Assembly (NCBI RefSeq): GCF_900102545.1
Contig: NZ_FNBN01000017.1
Location: 1 to 62,049, forward strand
Reading direction: 5' to 3'
Source of the DNA: Chitinophaga filiformis
GTDB taxonomy: Bacteria; Bacteroidota; Bacteroidia; Chitinophagales; Chitinophagaceae
Length of the DNA stretch: 62,049 bases
In this document: piece after piece, positions 37,163-45,554 of the stretch
Numbering within the stretch: position 1 is the first letter of the stretch
Layout: every line of letters begins with the position of its first letter
Notes under the pieces: generated by a model
What the model was told of the DNA's origin: nothing
The model's database searches: none
What the model saw: only the letters and a program-made list of their open reading frames with translations
Made by a program: the position numbers and the translations under genes

Positions 37163-37229
37163 ACCCTGGGTTGAAACCCCGGGGCTACCAACACAAGGAC
37201 TCCTGACGGAGTCCTATTGCGTTTTGTTG
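37163..37229. repeat. Dispersed REP-like repeat, intact copy
   Basis: Contains CCTGGGTTGAAACCCCGGGG, then AGGACTCC-tgac-GGAGTCCT (a perfect hairpin at 37196-37215) and a tail GCGTTTTGTTGAAC. The same elements in the opposite direction occur at the left edge of the window. It lies exactly where the truncated FtsX permease fragment ends, so it may mark the breakpoint. Confidence 0.65.
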
Positions 37230-37230
37230 A

Positions 37231-37414
37231 ACACGTATTTTTTATTCTATGCAGCCAGCGATCCATAAAGAACCAGGCAGTGGGGAGGCCAGGCATCATA
37301 GCAGCTAAGATCAGCTTCATGAAGTCGCCTGAAAACATGACTATGATGTCGAGCACAGAAGTACCCAATACCTTACGTACACCTATCTCTTTCGTGCGCT
37401 GAGCTGCAGTAACA
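37231..37414 (-). pseudogene. FtsX-type permease C-terminal fragment
   Basis: On the minus strand this reads AAQRTKEIGVRKVLGTSV and FSGDFMKLILAAMMPGLPTA followed by WFFMDRWLHRIKN. It aligns residue by residue with the C-terminal FtsX block of the intact permease at 4940-7357 (RVKEIGVRKVLGASV...SSDFIKLVLVA). Both ends are missing: the 5' side stops at the lysozyme gene, and the 3' side at the REP-like repeat. It is therefore a gene remnant left by a deletion or rearrangement. Confidence 0.82.
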
Positions 37415-37422
37415 AGTGCATC

Positions 37423-37914
37423 CTATTCAAAAAACTCCAGCTCTCCTGACATGTACAGGTAAGCTTCTGCCTTACGACGACGGGTCAGGCCGTCCAGTAC
37501 TTTCCCTCCGGATACATTCCATTTCAGAAATTCCATCACCACAACGGGGTCTTTGGGGTTTGCCTTTACCACCTTCAGCAGGGTGCTGTCACCCAGGCCT
37601 TCAGCAATGCCATTATTATTCATATCAGCACCAACGTTGTACGCAAAAGATACGAGGGCGTCAAACTGCTGCTGTTTCAACGTTACACCAGTTACCAACT
37701 TATTTACCTTCGCTACAAATCCTTTCTTGATACTGGCAAACAGGGCATCTGCCCGCTGTTGTGTGATAACGTCACCTTTTTTAACCGGTTTCTCGTCTTC
37801 GTAAACAGTATTGCCCCAGCCAATTGTCCAGACGCCTTTACTGTCCTGGTATGCGGTGAGACGGCATTTCTCAAAATGTTTAATGAGCTTCTCCCCTTGT
37901 GTACCTAAATCCAT
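37423..37914 (-). CDS. Phage-type lysozyme (GH24)
   Basis: 163 residues. GH24 signatures are LIKHFEKCRLTAYQDSKG (catalytic glutamate in FE), VWTIGWGNTVYED (the GxGxT-like loop), FDALVSFAYNVGAD and the C-terminal GLTRRRKAEAYLY. The enzyme cleaves peptidoglycan between MurNAc and GlcNAc. No signal peptide or phage genes lie nearby, so it may be a phage remnant or a domesticated lysozyme. A permease fragment and a repeat lie just downstream. Confidence 0.9.
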   Translation of the reverse strand: MDLGTQGEKLIKHFEKCRLTAYQDSKGVWTIGWGNTVYEDEKPVKKGDVITQQRADALFASIKKGFVAKVNKLVTGVTLKQQQFDALVSFAYNVGADMNNNGIAEGLGDSTLLKVVKANPKDPVVVMEFLKWNVSGGKVLDGLTRRRKAEAYLYMSGELEFFE

Positions 37915-38075
37915 AGTGTAGAGATTGAAATGTTTAGATTCTTAAGCTTTAAAGATATAATAAATATATTATATCTCAAGTCCGCTTATGGAAAACCTCA
38001 AAGGCTTACATAAATACACAGGAGAAAACTTCAAACCGTAAAATCAGGCTTATCATAACCTGACTGACTGGAAAG

Positions 38076-38124
38076 TATAGTATAGTATAGTATAGTATAG
38101 TATAGTATAGTATAGTATAGTATA
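38076..38124. repeat. TATAG pentanucleotide microsatellite, nine units
   Basis: TATAG is repeated nine times in perfect tandem (38076-38120) followed by TATA. The unit is five bases, so slippage would shift any spacing by non-multiples of three. It lies about 160 bases before the lysozyme start and about 20 bases past the serine hydrolase stop. If the lysozyme promoter overlaps the tract, expression could vary by phase; that is inference. Confidence 0.9.
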
Positions 38125-38141
38125 TGATGGCTTTGCCGTTC

Positions 38142-39707
38142 TTATTTCGTTGCATCGAAGATCAGAATCCCCCAAAAAAAGAGATCCGGCGGAAGTGAAT
38201 CCCAACTGTTAAAAGCATGTCCGTTATCCGACTTGTAATGAAGCGTATAACTCCCTGCAGGCAACGTGATCACCATGTCCACTTTTTGATTCTTGAGCGC
38301 TCCGCCTGCATGCGTAGCAGCTTGTCCCTGCATCGTCCACACGATCTTACCGGTATGATCTGTGATCCATCCGTAATCGCACCAGGAGCTGCCATCTCCC
38401 GAACAGTTTTCGCCAACACCATAGATCCTCAGTCTGACCGGCCGGGATAAAGTAAATGGCCGGGAAAGTTCCTTGTTGATCCCTACTTCCCCTATCCCGG
38501 AAATCATTTTGCCCTGTGGTATTGCCTGATCATTCACCGGGTTGTTCTTTTTATATAGAGCATAAAAACTGCGTGCTTTCAGACTATCGCCATTCAGAAG
38601 GGCCATAGTTGCACCATCGATCAGTTCTTTATTAGAGAGGTCATGTGGCGGCTGTTCACCTCTCTGGATAAAACAATGATAAAAAAGCTGCGCTACCGGC
38701 GACATGAACAGGTCTCCGTCTCCCAGCTGAAAGGGCTGACTGAGTTTATCCGTATTACATGTAACGGCCAGTGTCAATCTCAGTGCAGGCACTTTCACAA
38801 AAAGAGCCGATTCCCCGGGCGTCTGTCCATAATGCCAGTAATAGTCCATTCCACGATATTGCTGCACAAACCAACCAAGACCATACGGCGTAATGGCGCC
38901 GTTCCGTGTGCGGTTAGGCGTAAACACCTGCTTTTGCAATGCGGCCGTAATAAACAGGTTGCTGTCAATGGCATCTGAATATTTCAGCAGATCACCTGGA
39001 GTTGTTACCAAACCTCCGAAAGCGCCAAATTCGCCCGAATACTCCATACGCATGATATCGCCTGCGGCGGTCATATTATAAGGCACTGCCAAACGGTTAA
39101 AAGCTGTATCGAAATAGGGTAAAATTTCCGGATTGATCTTCCTGTATTCATACAGCTGATGCAATGATATGAATGGAGCAGAGGAGGTCATTTTTAAGGG
39201 GATCAGGATGTTCTCCATCAGCAAGCGGTAAAACGGCATACCAGATGCTTTCTCCATTACAACTCCCAGCAATCCAAACCGGTAACCGTTATATTGGTAT
39301 GCCATCCCCGGCGTCCCCTCGGAAGTATGGGTCAGCAACTGTCTGACCGTGATATCGGGATTACCCAGATCCAGATCATATTTACTGATCGGATCATCCA
39401 GGTTCAGTTTCCCCTGTGCTACCAGTTGCATGATCAGTGTAGACGTAAAAGTCTTTGTTACCGAAGCAACCCGGAAAGATGTCTGCGCCGTTGCCCGTAC
39501 CTGATCTTTCAGATTTGCGAATCCCAATCCCTGCTTTAACAGGATATTCCTGTCCTGTTTCACGGCTACGGCCATACCAGGTATTTTTAGCTGTAGCCGG
39601 ATGGAATCCAGTCCTGACACAAAGCGTGCAACGCGGATATCCTGATACTGCTGTGCAAGCGCCAGATTCGTACAGGCACTCAGGATAAGTATACACCAGT
39701 ATTTCAT
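38142..39707 (-). CDS. Serine hydrolase, class C beta-lactamase family
   Basis: 521 residues from the ATG at 39707 (MKYWCILILSACTNLALAQ, a signal peptide). The catalytic Ser-x-x-Lys is in FRVASVTKTFTSTL, the second motif is YQYNGYRFGLLG (YxN), and the third is WHYGQTPGESALFVK (HxG). These penicillin-binding-protein-like esterases or peptidases act in the periplasm. A C-terminal 150-residue beta-rich domain (FTLSRPVRLRIYGVGE, MVITLPAGSYTLHYK) follows. The substrate is unknown and resistance should not be assumed. Confidence 0.85.
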   Translation of the reverse strand: MKYWCILILSACTNLALAQQYQDIRVARFVSGLDSIRLQLKIPGMAVAVKQDRNILLKQGLGFANLKDQVRATAQTSFRVASVTKTFTSTLIMQLVAQGKLNLDDPISKYDLDLGNPDITVRQLLTHTSEGTPGMAYQYNGYRFGLLGVVMEKASGMPFYRLLMENILIPLKMTSSAPFISLHQLYEYRKINPEILPYFDTAFNRLAVPYNMTAAGDIMRMEYSGEFGAFGGLVTTPGDLLKYSDAIDSNLFITAALQKQVFTPNRTRNGAITPYGLGWFVQQYRGMDYYWHYGQTPGESALFVKVPALRLTLAVTCNTDKLSQPFQLGDGDLFMSPVAQLFYHCFIQRGEQPPHDLSNKELIDGATMALLNGDSLKARSFYALYKKNNPVNDQAIPQGKMISGIGEVGINKELSRPFTLSRPVRLRIYGVGENCSGDGSSWCDYGWITDHTGKIVWTMQGQAATHAGGALKNQKVDMVITLPAGSYTLHYKSDNGHAFNSWDSLPPDLFFWGILIFDATK

Positions 39708-39925
39708 TGATTTAGTTTTAGGAAGGGCATGTGATCTATTTGTCATGATGTACCAACTTCACTGACAACCGGAAAGCACGCTTAAAAGGCAACACGATAT
39801 TATCGTTGAAGTTAGTTATTTTATGCGGGCAATTATAATGCGATCCGAATGATGACGATTTGTAATTTTCCCATTTAGATAAAACAAATTCCGATCCAAA
39901 CTGGACTGCACAGCTACCGCAATAA

Positions 39926-40420
39926 TTTTGCAGACCCCTAACTAATGGCAACTATGCATTTTATAATGCCGACGGGTATCTTAATTCCAAAGGTTTTGAA
40001 ACCAATCTGCGACTGGTATACGACGAATGGTCATTTTATCTGGGTTACACCTTTACAGATGCACAGCGGGATTTTTCAACAGGTACCTCCGTTAATCCGC
40101 TTACAGCCAAACACCGCATTAACTGTAATGTGATGTATGAAGAAGAAGATAAATGGCGGATTGCCTATGAACTGTTCTATACAGGTCGGCAGCAGCTTAG
40201 CAGCGGGGAAAAGGTCAGAGACTACTGGGTAATGGGTATATCAGGTGAAAGGAAATTCGGGCACTTAAGTCTGTTCGTGAATTTTGAGAACCTGCTGGAC
40301 ACGCGGCAATCACGCTGGGAGCCCATGTACACCAGTTCTGTACAGCGTCCTGATTTCCGGGAGATTTATACGCCTCTAGATGGCTTTATCTTTAACGGCG
40401 GGTTTAGGGTTACGTTATAA
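39926..40420 (+). pseudogene. C-terminal fragment of a TonB-dependent receptor
   Basis: The frame has no start but reads as barrel strands: NGNYAFYNADGYLNSKGFET, WSFYLGYTFTDAQRDFSTGT, KWRIAYELFYTGRQQLSSGE and the final PLDGFIFNGGFRVTL with an aromatic/leucine C-terminus typical of outer-membrane barrels. Everything upstream, including plug and signal peptide, is absent: a stop codon in frame at 39923 precedes it. The internal ATG codons are not plausible starts. It is a decayed remnant that kept its 3' end and terminator. Confidence 0.85.
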
Positions 40421-40446
40421 ACGTTGACGGCACATGAATGCCGTAT

Positions 40447-40488
40447 AAAGCCAGCTGTCTTAGGAAACATCCTGAGGCAGCTGGCTTT
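40447..40488 (+). terminator. Long intrinsic terminator of the receptor fragment
   Basis: AAAGCCAGCTGTCTTAGGA pairs with TCCTGAGGCAGCTGGCTTT through 19 positions (two G-U pairs) around a four-base loop, followed by ATTATTT. Confidence 0.88.
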
Positions 40489-40517
40489 ATTATTTAACAC
40501 AAGAACTATATCTGATA

Positions 40518-41504
40518 TTACAGATGATGTAATATCCAATCAATAATTTCCTGAATCTTCTCCTCTATTCGCTCCTTGATTGGATGAAAGTCCTCACCAT
40601 TGAAGAACTTTGGTGCTCTTCCGGGACCGGTAGGGCTGCCATGATCCTCATCAATAGAATGACGCCATCTTTCGGCATGCGTCCTCCACTCCTCTTTGTT
40701 TACCAGGCAGGGTTCAGTGAACCAGACATTCCAGGACAACAGGTTGCCACGCTGTAACATGTTGCCGGAAGCCAGATTGAAAAGATCCATGACCAATGTA
40801 TTGAATTCATCCACGATTTCGTGATTGGTTTTCACGATCGGGCCGATCTCTACTTCCACATTTCCTACTCCCCATGCGTGCGGGTGCCTTGCAAATTCAG
40901 GGCTCACAAATAACGAAGATTCGCCTCTCCGTACAGGAAAGATGGGTTGAGCCGGATTTTGAAATTCGTGGGTGGTCACCTTGATAGCGTGTGCCTTCTC
41001 TGAAGGAAAAGGCAGGCTACTCTTTCTGAACAGTGACCATAACAGCTTAACAAACAGATTCTGCTTCGCACTCGGACTAAACCAGATCTTACCTTCAACG
41101 GTCATATCAGCTGCAAGATTAAATTCTCTGTTGGGTTCATCGACCCAGCCTCTTTGTCCGGTAACAGTCACCTCTACATTCAGACATCCTATACCTGGAA
41201 TCCAGATGCCTTGCTGGGGACATATGATTGAATATACCCTGCCATAATCGTCGTACCCGATCCTGGAAATATCGGGAGAGAACATTACAAAACACCTTTT
41301 AGTATCCGGTTTTCCTTTTTCCGTTTCCCAGCTGAACTCTGGCCACTCCACGCTCTGCTGGCGTTCAAGCAGATCGATATTATCCATGTTGTCCAACATT
41401 GGTAACGACGAAAGGTTAGGATACGGATAGGCAAAATGGGAATTTGACTGAGGGAATCCGCCGACCCATCCCGGCGGAATGCTGAACTGCTGACTAGGGG
41501 TCAT
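40518..41504 (-). CDS. Protein of unknown function
   Basis: 328 residues, no signal peptide or membrane helix. The N-terminal 50 residues are rich in proline and serine and look disordered; the core alternates strands and loops with conserved-looking tryptophans (VEWPEFSWETEKGKPDTKRC, GYDDYGRVYSIICPQQGIW, FARHPHAWGVGNVEVEIG). The last 20 residues form an amphipathic helix. I do not recognise a family. It is divergent from the PL3 gene, with a LacI-like palindrome in the region between them. Confidence 0.6.
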   Translation of the reverse strand: MTPSQQFSIPPGWVGGFPQSNSHFAYPYPNLSSLPMLDNMDNIDLLERQQSVEWPEFSWETEKGKPDTKRCFVMFSPDISRIGYDDYGRVYSIICPQQGIWIPGIGCLNVEVTVTGQRGWVDEPNREFNLAADMTVEGKIWFSPSAKQNLFVKLLWSLFRKSSLPFPSEKAHAIKVTTHEFQNPAQPIFPVRRGESSLFVSPEFARHPHAWGVGNVEVEIGPIVKTNHEIVDEFNTLVMDLFNLASGNMLQRGNLLSWNVWFTEPCLVNKEEWRTHAERWRHSIDEDHGSPTGPGRAPKFFNGEDFHPIKERIEEKIQEIIDWILHHL

Positions 41505-42060
41505 AATTTTCTTTTGGTTTTAAATAGTTATGGAATTGATATTCGTCGGCTCGTAGAGTGAACCGGGGAAGAAAACTTTAATGCGACTTGTGGTGCCTGA
41601 TCTGGTTTAACTGATTTATAAATTATCCTAACTATTACAAACCAACTTATCAATTGTTCTAAAACGCCTCTTTTTTTAATTGATTGATATTGGCATTTAT
41701 CCGGATTAGCATAGGTTCTTTTCATCCGAATGTAACCTCATTGCACTCCTTCTTTCGCAGCTTATACGCAAACGTTATCGGTAACGATTGCGTAAATATA
41801 CCTTGCCGCTTTACTTTACCATGTGTTGTTTTTGAATAAATTTGAATATCAACCTAAAGAACTGTATTTGTAGCGAAGCATAACCATGTTATAAGAAACC
41901 CTGTTTACTGAAGCCCGGAATAGTTTACCATTTTTGTTTTACTTATTACCTGTATTAATACTGTCATCCTGCATGTCGCAGCCCCTTTGCTATGGCTGTG
42001 CAGATGCTTATTGTGCTCTTTCCCCGGTTGATTTATTCACCATTTATAAATTTCACACAC
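41505..42060. other. Gene-free regulatory region
   Basis: A 556-base stretch between divergent genes. A weak minus-strand frame at 41528-41725 is not convincing. The only clear element is the 30-base palindrome at 41765-41794, with a TAnnTTTG box (TAAATTTG, 41837-41844), the Bacteroidota -7 promoter consensus, downstream of it. No matching -33 TTTG box at the usual distance was found. Confidence 0.5.
41765..41794. promoter_or_regulatory. LacI-type operator-like palindrome
   Basis: TACGCAAACGTTA and TAACGATTGCGTA flank a TCGG spacer: 12 of 13 arm positions pair. The ACGCAAACGTT half resembles the PurR/LacI family operator (ACGCAAACGTTTTCGT). It lies about 270 bases before the pectate lyase ATG and about 260 bases before the divergent unknown gene. 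A LacI-family repressor controlling pectin use is a reasonable inference; no LacI gene is in the window. Confidence 0.6.
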
Positions 42061-42765
42061 ATGAAAACAAACCACTTATTTATGGCCATTACGTTAACCG
42101 GCTCACTGATAGCCGGCTGCGCCAAAGAACAACACACAGATCCGGCTACATTAAAAGATGATGCAGCTATTGCTGCAACAGATGTTAGCATCAAAGCCAA
42201 TGTGCCTATCACTCAGACAATTCTTGTAAAAGCAGGACAAACCTATGATGGTGGCGGCAATACGATCATCGCTTCCGGTATGGGTGATGGCAGCCAGGCA
42301 GAAGATCAGAAACCTATATTCCGGCTGGAAAATGGCGCTGTACTTAAAAATGTCAAGATAGGAGCTCCGGGTTGCGACGGTGTACACGTATATGGAAATG
42401 CGACCCTGGAAAATGTGCAATGGCTGGATGTTGGAGAAGACGCAATGACGCTGAAATCAAAGGGTACCGTAACGCTGACCAACTGCGTTGCACAAAAAGC
42501 ATATGATAAGATACTGCAGATAAATGCTGATGGAACTATTATCCTGAATAACTTCAAAGCAACCACCTTTGGAAAAGTGTTGCGTACTAATGGTAGTGGC
42601 CAATATGCGGTGACCGTTACTATCAATGGCGGTACTTTTTCAGGTGGTACCAACATTGTACGTACAGAAAGCGTGAATCTAAGAGTGCGATACAGGAATA
42701 TCACAACTTCCGGTGTTACGAAGCTGTGGGAAGTACCAAATGCTTCACAGGTAAGTACGTATTGA
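42061..42765 (+). CDS. PL3 family pectate lyase lipoprotein
   Basis: 234 residues from the ATG at 42061, which gives a lipoprotein signal (MAITLTGSLIAGC, cysteine at residue 20). The beta-helix of PL3 follows: GQTYDGGGNTIIASGMGDGS, EDQKPIFRLENGAVLKNVK, GCDGVHVYGNATLENVQWLD, VGEDAMTLKSKG, and NFKATTFGKVLRTNG. Calcium-binding acids and the catalytic lysine/arginine fall in these stretches. It cleaves polygalacturonate by beta-elimination at the outer membrane surface. The earlier in-frame ATG at 41992 has no signal peptide and is not used. A strong terminator follows. Confidence 0.9.
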   Translation: MKTNHLFMAITLTGSLIAGCAKEQHTDPATLKDDAAIAATDVSIKANVPITQTILVKAGQTYDGGGNTIIASGMGDGSQAEDQKPIFRLENGAVLKNVKIGAPGCDGVHVYGNATLENVQWLDVGEDAMTLKSKGTVTLTNCVAQKAYDKILQINADGTIILNNFKATTFGKVLRTNGSGQYAVTVTINGGTFSGGTNIVRTESVNLRVRYRNITTSGVTKLWEVPNASQVSTY

Positions 42766-42777
42766 CGGAATGAGGAA

Positions 42778-42830
42778 CGGGTACATATTGTATGAGGAGA
42801 CCTTCATAATATAATATGTACCCGTTTTTT
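42778..42830 (+). terminator. Intrinsic terminator of the pectate lyase
   Basis: CGGGTACATATT pairs with AATATGTACCCG (12 bp) around a 23-base loop, followed by six T. Confidence 0.88.
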
Positions 42831-43067
42831 ATAAAGCAACCGGGTACTGAGTAGCAAGTATTACCACTTACAACATTGAATTTCAGCATCTGATAGCTGA
42901 TCAGTGAGTCAGCTATAACTGAGATAAGGGAACCAGACATTTCTTATCCAGCTCCAATAATTCTTAAATACTTTTTGCAGCATTGTTTCATTTATATATT
43001 TTTGTTCCCCGGATGAGGGCAACGCCTACTTACGGACAACGGAATTTTTGACAGAAAAGAGGATACT

Positions 43068-43493
43068 ATGGAGAAAACGGAGAGAATTACCGGGATAAAG
43101 CCTGCTTACCAGGTAAAATGGGATGCCATCGGCATAGGAGCATCACTGGCCTGCGCTATTCATTGTGTACTGTTGCCTGTTATTTTCACGACTCTTAGCC
43201 TGTTTGGGGTGGAAATACTGGAGAATGTGTTCCTGGAAGTGTTGACCGTATTGGTCTCTATGACTGCCGGAGGATGGGCAATCTGGAGAGGATATATTCG
43301 CCTGCACAGGCAAAAGGCGGTCATTGTATATTTTGTGGCGGGGTTGTTACTGATGATTGCCGGTAATTTTGTAAGCGTCACACCACTGGAAATGGGCATT
43401 AAAATAACCGGGGCCATATTGCTGATCACCGCACACATCAGAAACTGGAGAGGTTGCCGGGATTGTGAAACCCATACCTCATCAATAGCATAA
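43068..43493 (+). CDS. MerC-domain small membrane protein
   Basis: 141 residues with four membrane helices. The first helix holds the MerC-type SLACAIHCVLLPVIFTTLSL, with paired cysteines (C32, C36 region) that in MerC capture metal ions. The C-terminus has a further pair (RGCRDCETH). In Bacteroidota such proteins are common outside mercury operons, and no mer genes are adjacent, so the metal and role are uncertain. Confidence 0.78.
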   Translation: MEKTERITGIKPAYQVKWDAIGIGASLACAIHCVLLPVIFTTLSLFGVEILENVFLEVLTVLVSMTAGGWAIWRGYIRLHRQKAVIVYFVAGLLLMIAGNFVSVTPLEMGIKITGAILLITAHIRNWRGCRDCETHTSSIA

Positions 43494-43512
43494 AATATTC
43501 ACCGTAATGCTC

Positions 43513-45552
43513 TTAACGCAGCAGTACGGTGGTTCCTTTACGGAATACTTTTTTACCGGTATCTTTTATTGTATAGCGGAGCATCCACACATAGGTGCCG
43601 ATATCAGCCGGTTTACCTTTCACATTCCCATCCCATTTCTTTGTCCAGTCGGTAGTCTGGAATACCAGTTGCCCCAGTCGGTTATACACCGAAAATTCCA
43701 GGTCTATAGCCTTATAAGCGCTTAACGGATAGAGGTAGTCATTCATCCCGTCATGATTAGGAGAGAACGCAGTAGGCACATCAATATAACAGCTCGTCAC
43801 TGCTTTGATAATATGATCCACTGTATCCATACAATGCAGGTTGTCTTCTACGATCAGCCTGATCTGGTAATCCTGTTCCTTGCGGGTAGGATAATATTGT
43901 TGTGGTACAGGATCAGGACCCGTGCTGACAACGCCATTTCCATAATCCCACAGGTAAAAGATCAGATTTCCGAAGCTCGCGTTTGTCGGGGAGATGATAT
44001 CCATCGGACAGTAAGGTCCGGGATCCACATTGAACAGTGCTGCCATTGTCCGGTCAATATTGATATCCCTGACCACTGAATCTGTACAGGTGCCATTGGA
44101 TACAAACAGGGTGACATGTTTAACCCCGAAATCGCCATATATTTTGGTAACATTCTGCGTATAGCGGTTGTCGGTGCTGTCAAAAGTCCAATGCCAGTAA
44201 TTCACGTCATTGGCGCCATTATGCGTCAGATCCAGTGTACTTATTTTACAGTTCCTGTTCAGTCCAAAGTCAAAATCAGCAGAAACGGTATCGACTGTAT
44301 GAAAAGTAACTGTTTGTCTGAGCGGCGCCGGCTGACCACATTCTCCCAGTATGGGATTGCCGTCGCTACCGGTAGTCAGTGTGATGGTATAAGTGCCCTC
44401 TGTTACTAATGGTTGTGCCAGTTGAACGATCAGGGTATCTGTCAGGTTATTCACATTACAGTTGCCGGTAGCTCCGCTGATGATTGCTGCAGTAGTTCCT
44501 GTTATAGTGAAATCACTACCGTTGGCAGCAATAGATCCACAACGTACAGGAACTGATAATACAATCTTGATCTGGTCCGGCGCACAACCTATCGGTGCTA
44601 CACCCCGCATTTCTACCGGAGGCGGTACAGCAATATGGAAATCAGCGCTTTCTCCTTCTGCCAGGGCATTACCACATACATCCAGCACGGTATTACCATC
44701 AGAACCATTCCTGATAGCGATGGTATAGTCACCGGGCGCCAATGGTGCGCTCAACTGCACCAACAATGAATCACTGTCAAAGCCATTGGAACAATTCACG
44801 CCAGTAGCGCCCGTAACGGTTCCGGTTCCTTTTGTTATATTGAACTCCGTTCCCTGGGAAGTCAGTGTTTTACAAAGTGTTTTCTTGGTGAGCTTTATGC
44901 CGATGGTATTGTTTAAACAATTGTAAGTAGCAGATTGAATAGACGGTATTCCCGGGCTGGTAATATCAGCCGTACCTCCCGTAAATTCCAGGTCGTATCC
45001 TGATTGTCCCTCTGATGTAAAGTGACTCAGTAACAGCAGGTATTCATGACCTTCTATCAGAGTTGGCATACCACTCCACAAGGGTACCCCCATCCCGCCG
45101 CATTCCTGCAGGGATTTACCTGCCGAGGATGCGCCGGTTACACCTCCTTCACCAGACCAGTTCCTGCACACAAACAGCCTGGGATTTGTGAATACCTCAT
45201 CGGGTGCATGGCCGGTTACATCAAAGAGCTGCCAGTCATAGTCGTCCGTTAATACTTTAGGAGTGATTTTAAATCCCAGGGTTCCTGCTTTATAACAGGT
45301 GAATTTATACCAATAAGGGTTAACGTCTGCCAGTCCGCCGTCCTGGTTTCCGGGGCAAGGGGGACCAACAACGGGGCGTCCGCCGCATTTGGGCACTGAT
45401 TCCTGACTAAATACCTTGGTGCCACAAACGGGGAATGCAGTGGAAGGGTTCTGGCCGATCGCTGTGCACGTCGTTTGTTGCGCCTGGATGGTATCAATGT
45501 GTATAAACATCAGGCAAAAGAGCGGGTACAGGAGAATGAATTTTGATTGCAT
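43513..45552 (-). CDS. Secreted protein with CHU_C (type B T9SS) sorting domain
   Basis: 679 residues with a signal peptide (MQSKFILLYPLFCLMFIHID...QAQ). Ig-like repeats, two of them nearly the same (GDYTIAIRNGSDGNTVLDVC and GTYTITLTTGSDGNPILGEC), are followed by PKD-like modules (SADFDFGLNRNCKIS, DINIDRTMAALFNVDPGPYC) and a C-terminal gliding-motility-associated domain: YIDVPTAFSPNHDGMNDYLY, FSVYNRLGQLVFQTTDWTKK and the final strand. The type B C-terminal domain directs the protein through the type IX secretion system to the cell surface or medium. Probably an adhesin. Its start is two bases from the end of the recombinase reading frame. Confidence 0.88.
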   Translation of the reverse strand: MQSKFILLYPLFCLMFIHIDTIQAQQTTCTAIGQNPSTAFPVCGTKVFSQESVPKCGGRPVVGPPCPGNQDGGLADVNPYWYKFTCYKAGTLGFKITPKVLTDDYDWQLFDVTGHAPDEVFTNPRLFVCRNWSGEGGVTGASSAGKSLQECGGMGVPLWSGMPTLIEGHEYLLLLSHFTSEGQSGYDLEFTGGTADITSPGIPSIQSATYNCLNNTIGIKLTKKTLCKTLTSQGTEFNITKGTGTVTGATGVNCSNGFDSDSLLVQLSAPLAPGDYTIAIRNGSDGNTVLDVCGNALAEGESADFHIAVPPPVEMRGVAPIGCAPDQIKIVLSVPVRCGSIAANGSDFTITGTTAAIISGATGNCNVNNLTDTLIVQLAQPLVTEGTYTITLTTGSDGNPILGECGQPAPLRQTVTFHTVDTVSADFDFGLNRNCKISTLDLTHNGANDVNYWHWTFDSTDNRYTQNVTKIYGDFGVKHVTLFVSNGTCTDSVVRDINIDRTMAALFNVDPGPYCPMDIISPTNASFGNLIFYLWDYGNGVVSTGPDPVPQQYYPTRKEQDYQIRLIVEDNLHCMDTVDHIIKAVTSCYIDVPTAFSPNHDGMNDYLYPLSAYKAIDLEFSVYNRLGQLVFQTTDWTKKWDGNVKGKPADIGTYVWMLRYTIKDTGKKVFRKGTTVLLR

Positions 45553-45554
45553 GT

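Noticed and set aside
37423..37914. Prophage around the lysozyme gene
   Set aside because: No terminase, capsid, tail or portal-like gene is nearby; a lone GH24 gene is not enough to call a prophage.
38142..39707. Beta-lactamase resistance gene
   Set aside because: SxxK, YxN and HxG motifs show only a serine hydrolase of the class C-like superfamily; most such Bacteroidota proteins are peptidases or esterases with extra C-terminal domains.
39736..39951. 71-residue minus-strand frame ahead of the serine hydrolase
   Set aside because: It overlaps the hydrolase start and the receptor remnant; composition is mixed and no family is visible. It could be another fragment but cannot be supported.
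41528..41725. 65-residue minus-strand frame in the regulatory region
   Set aside because: Basic, no hydrophobic core or domain, and sits in a stretch better explained as a promoter region.
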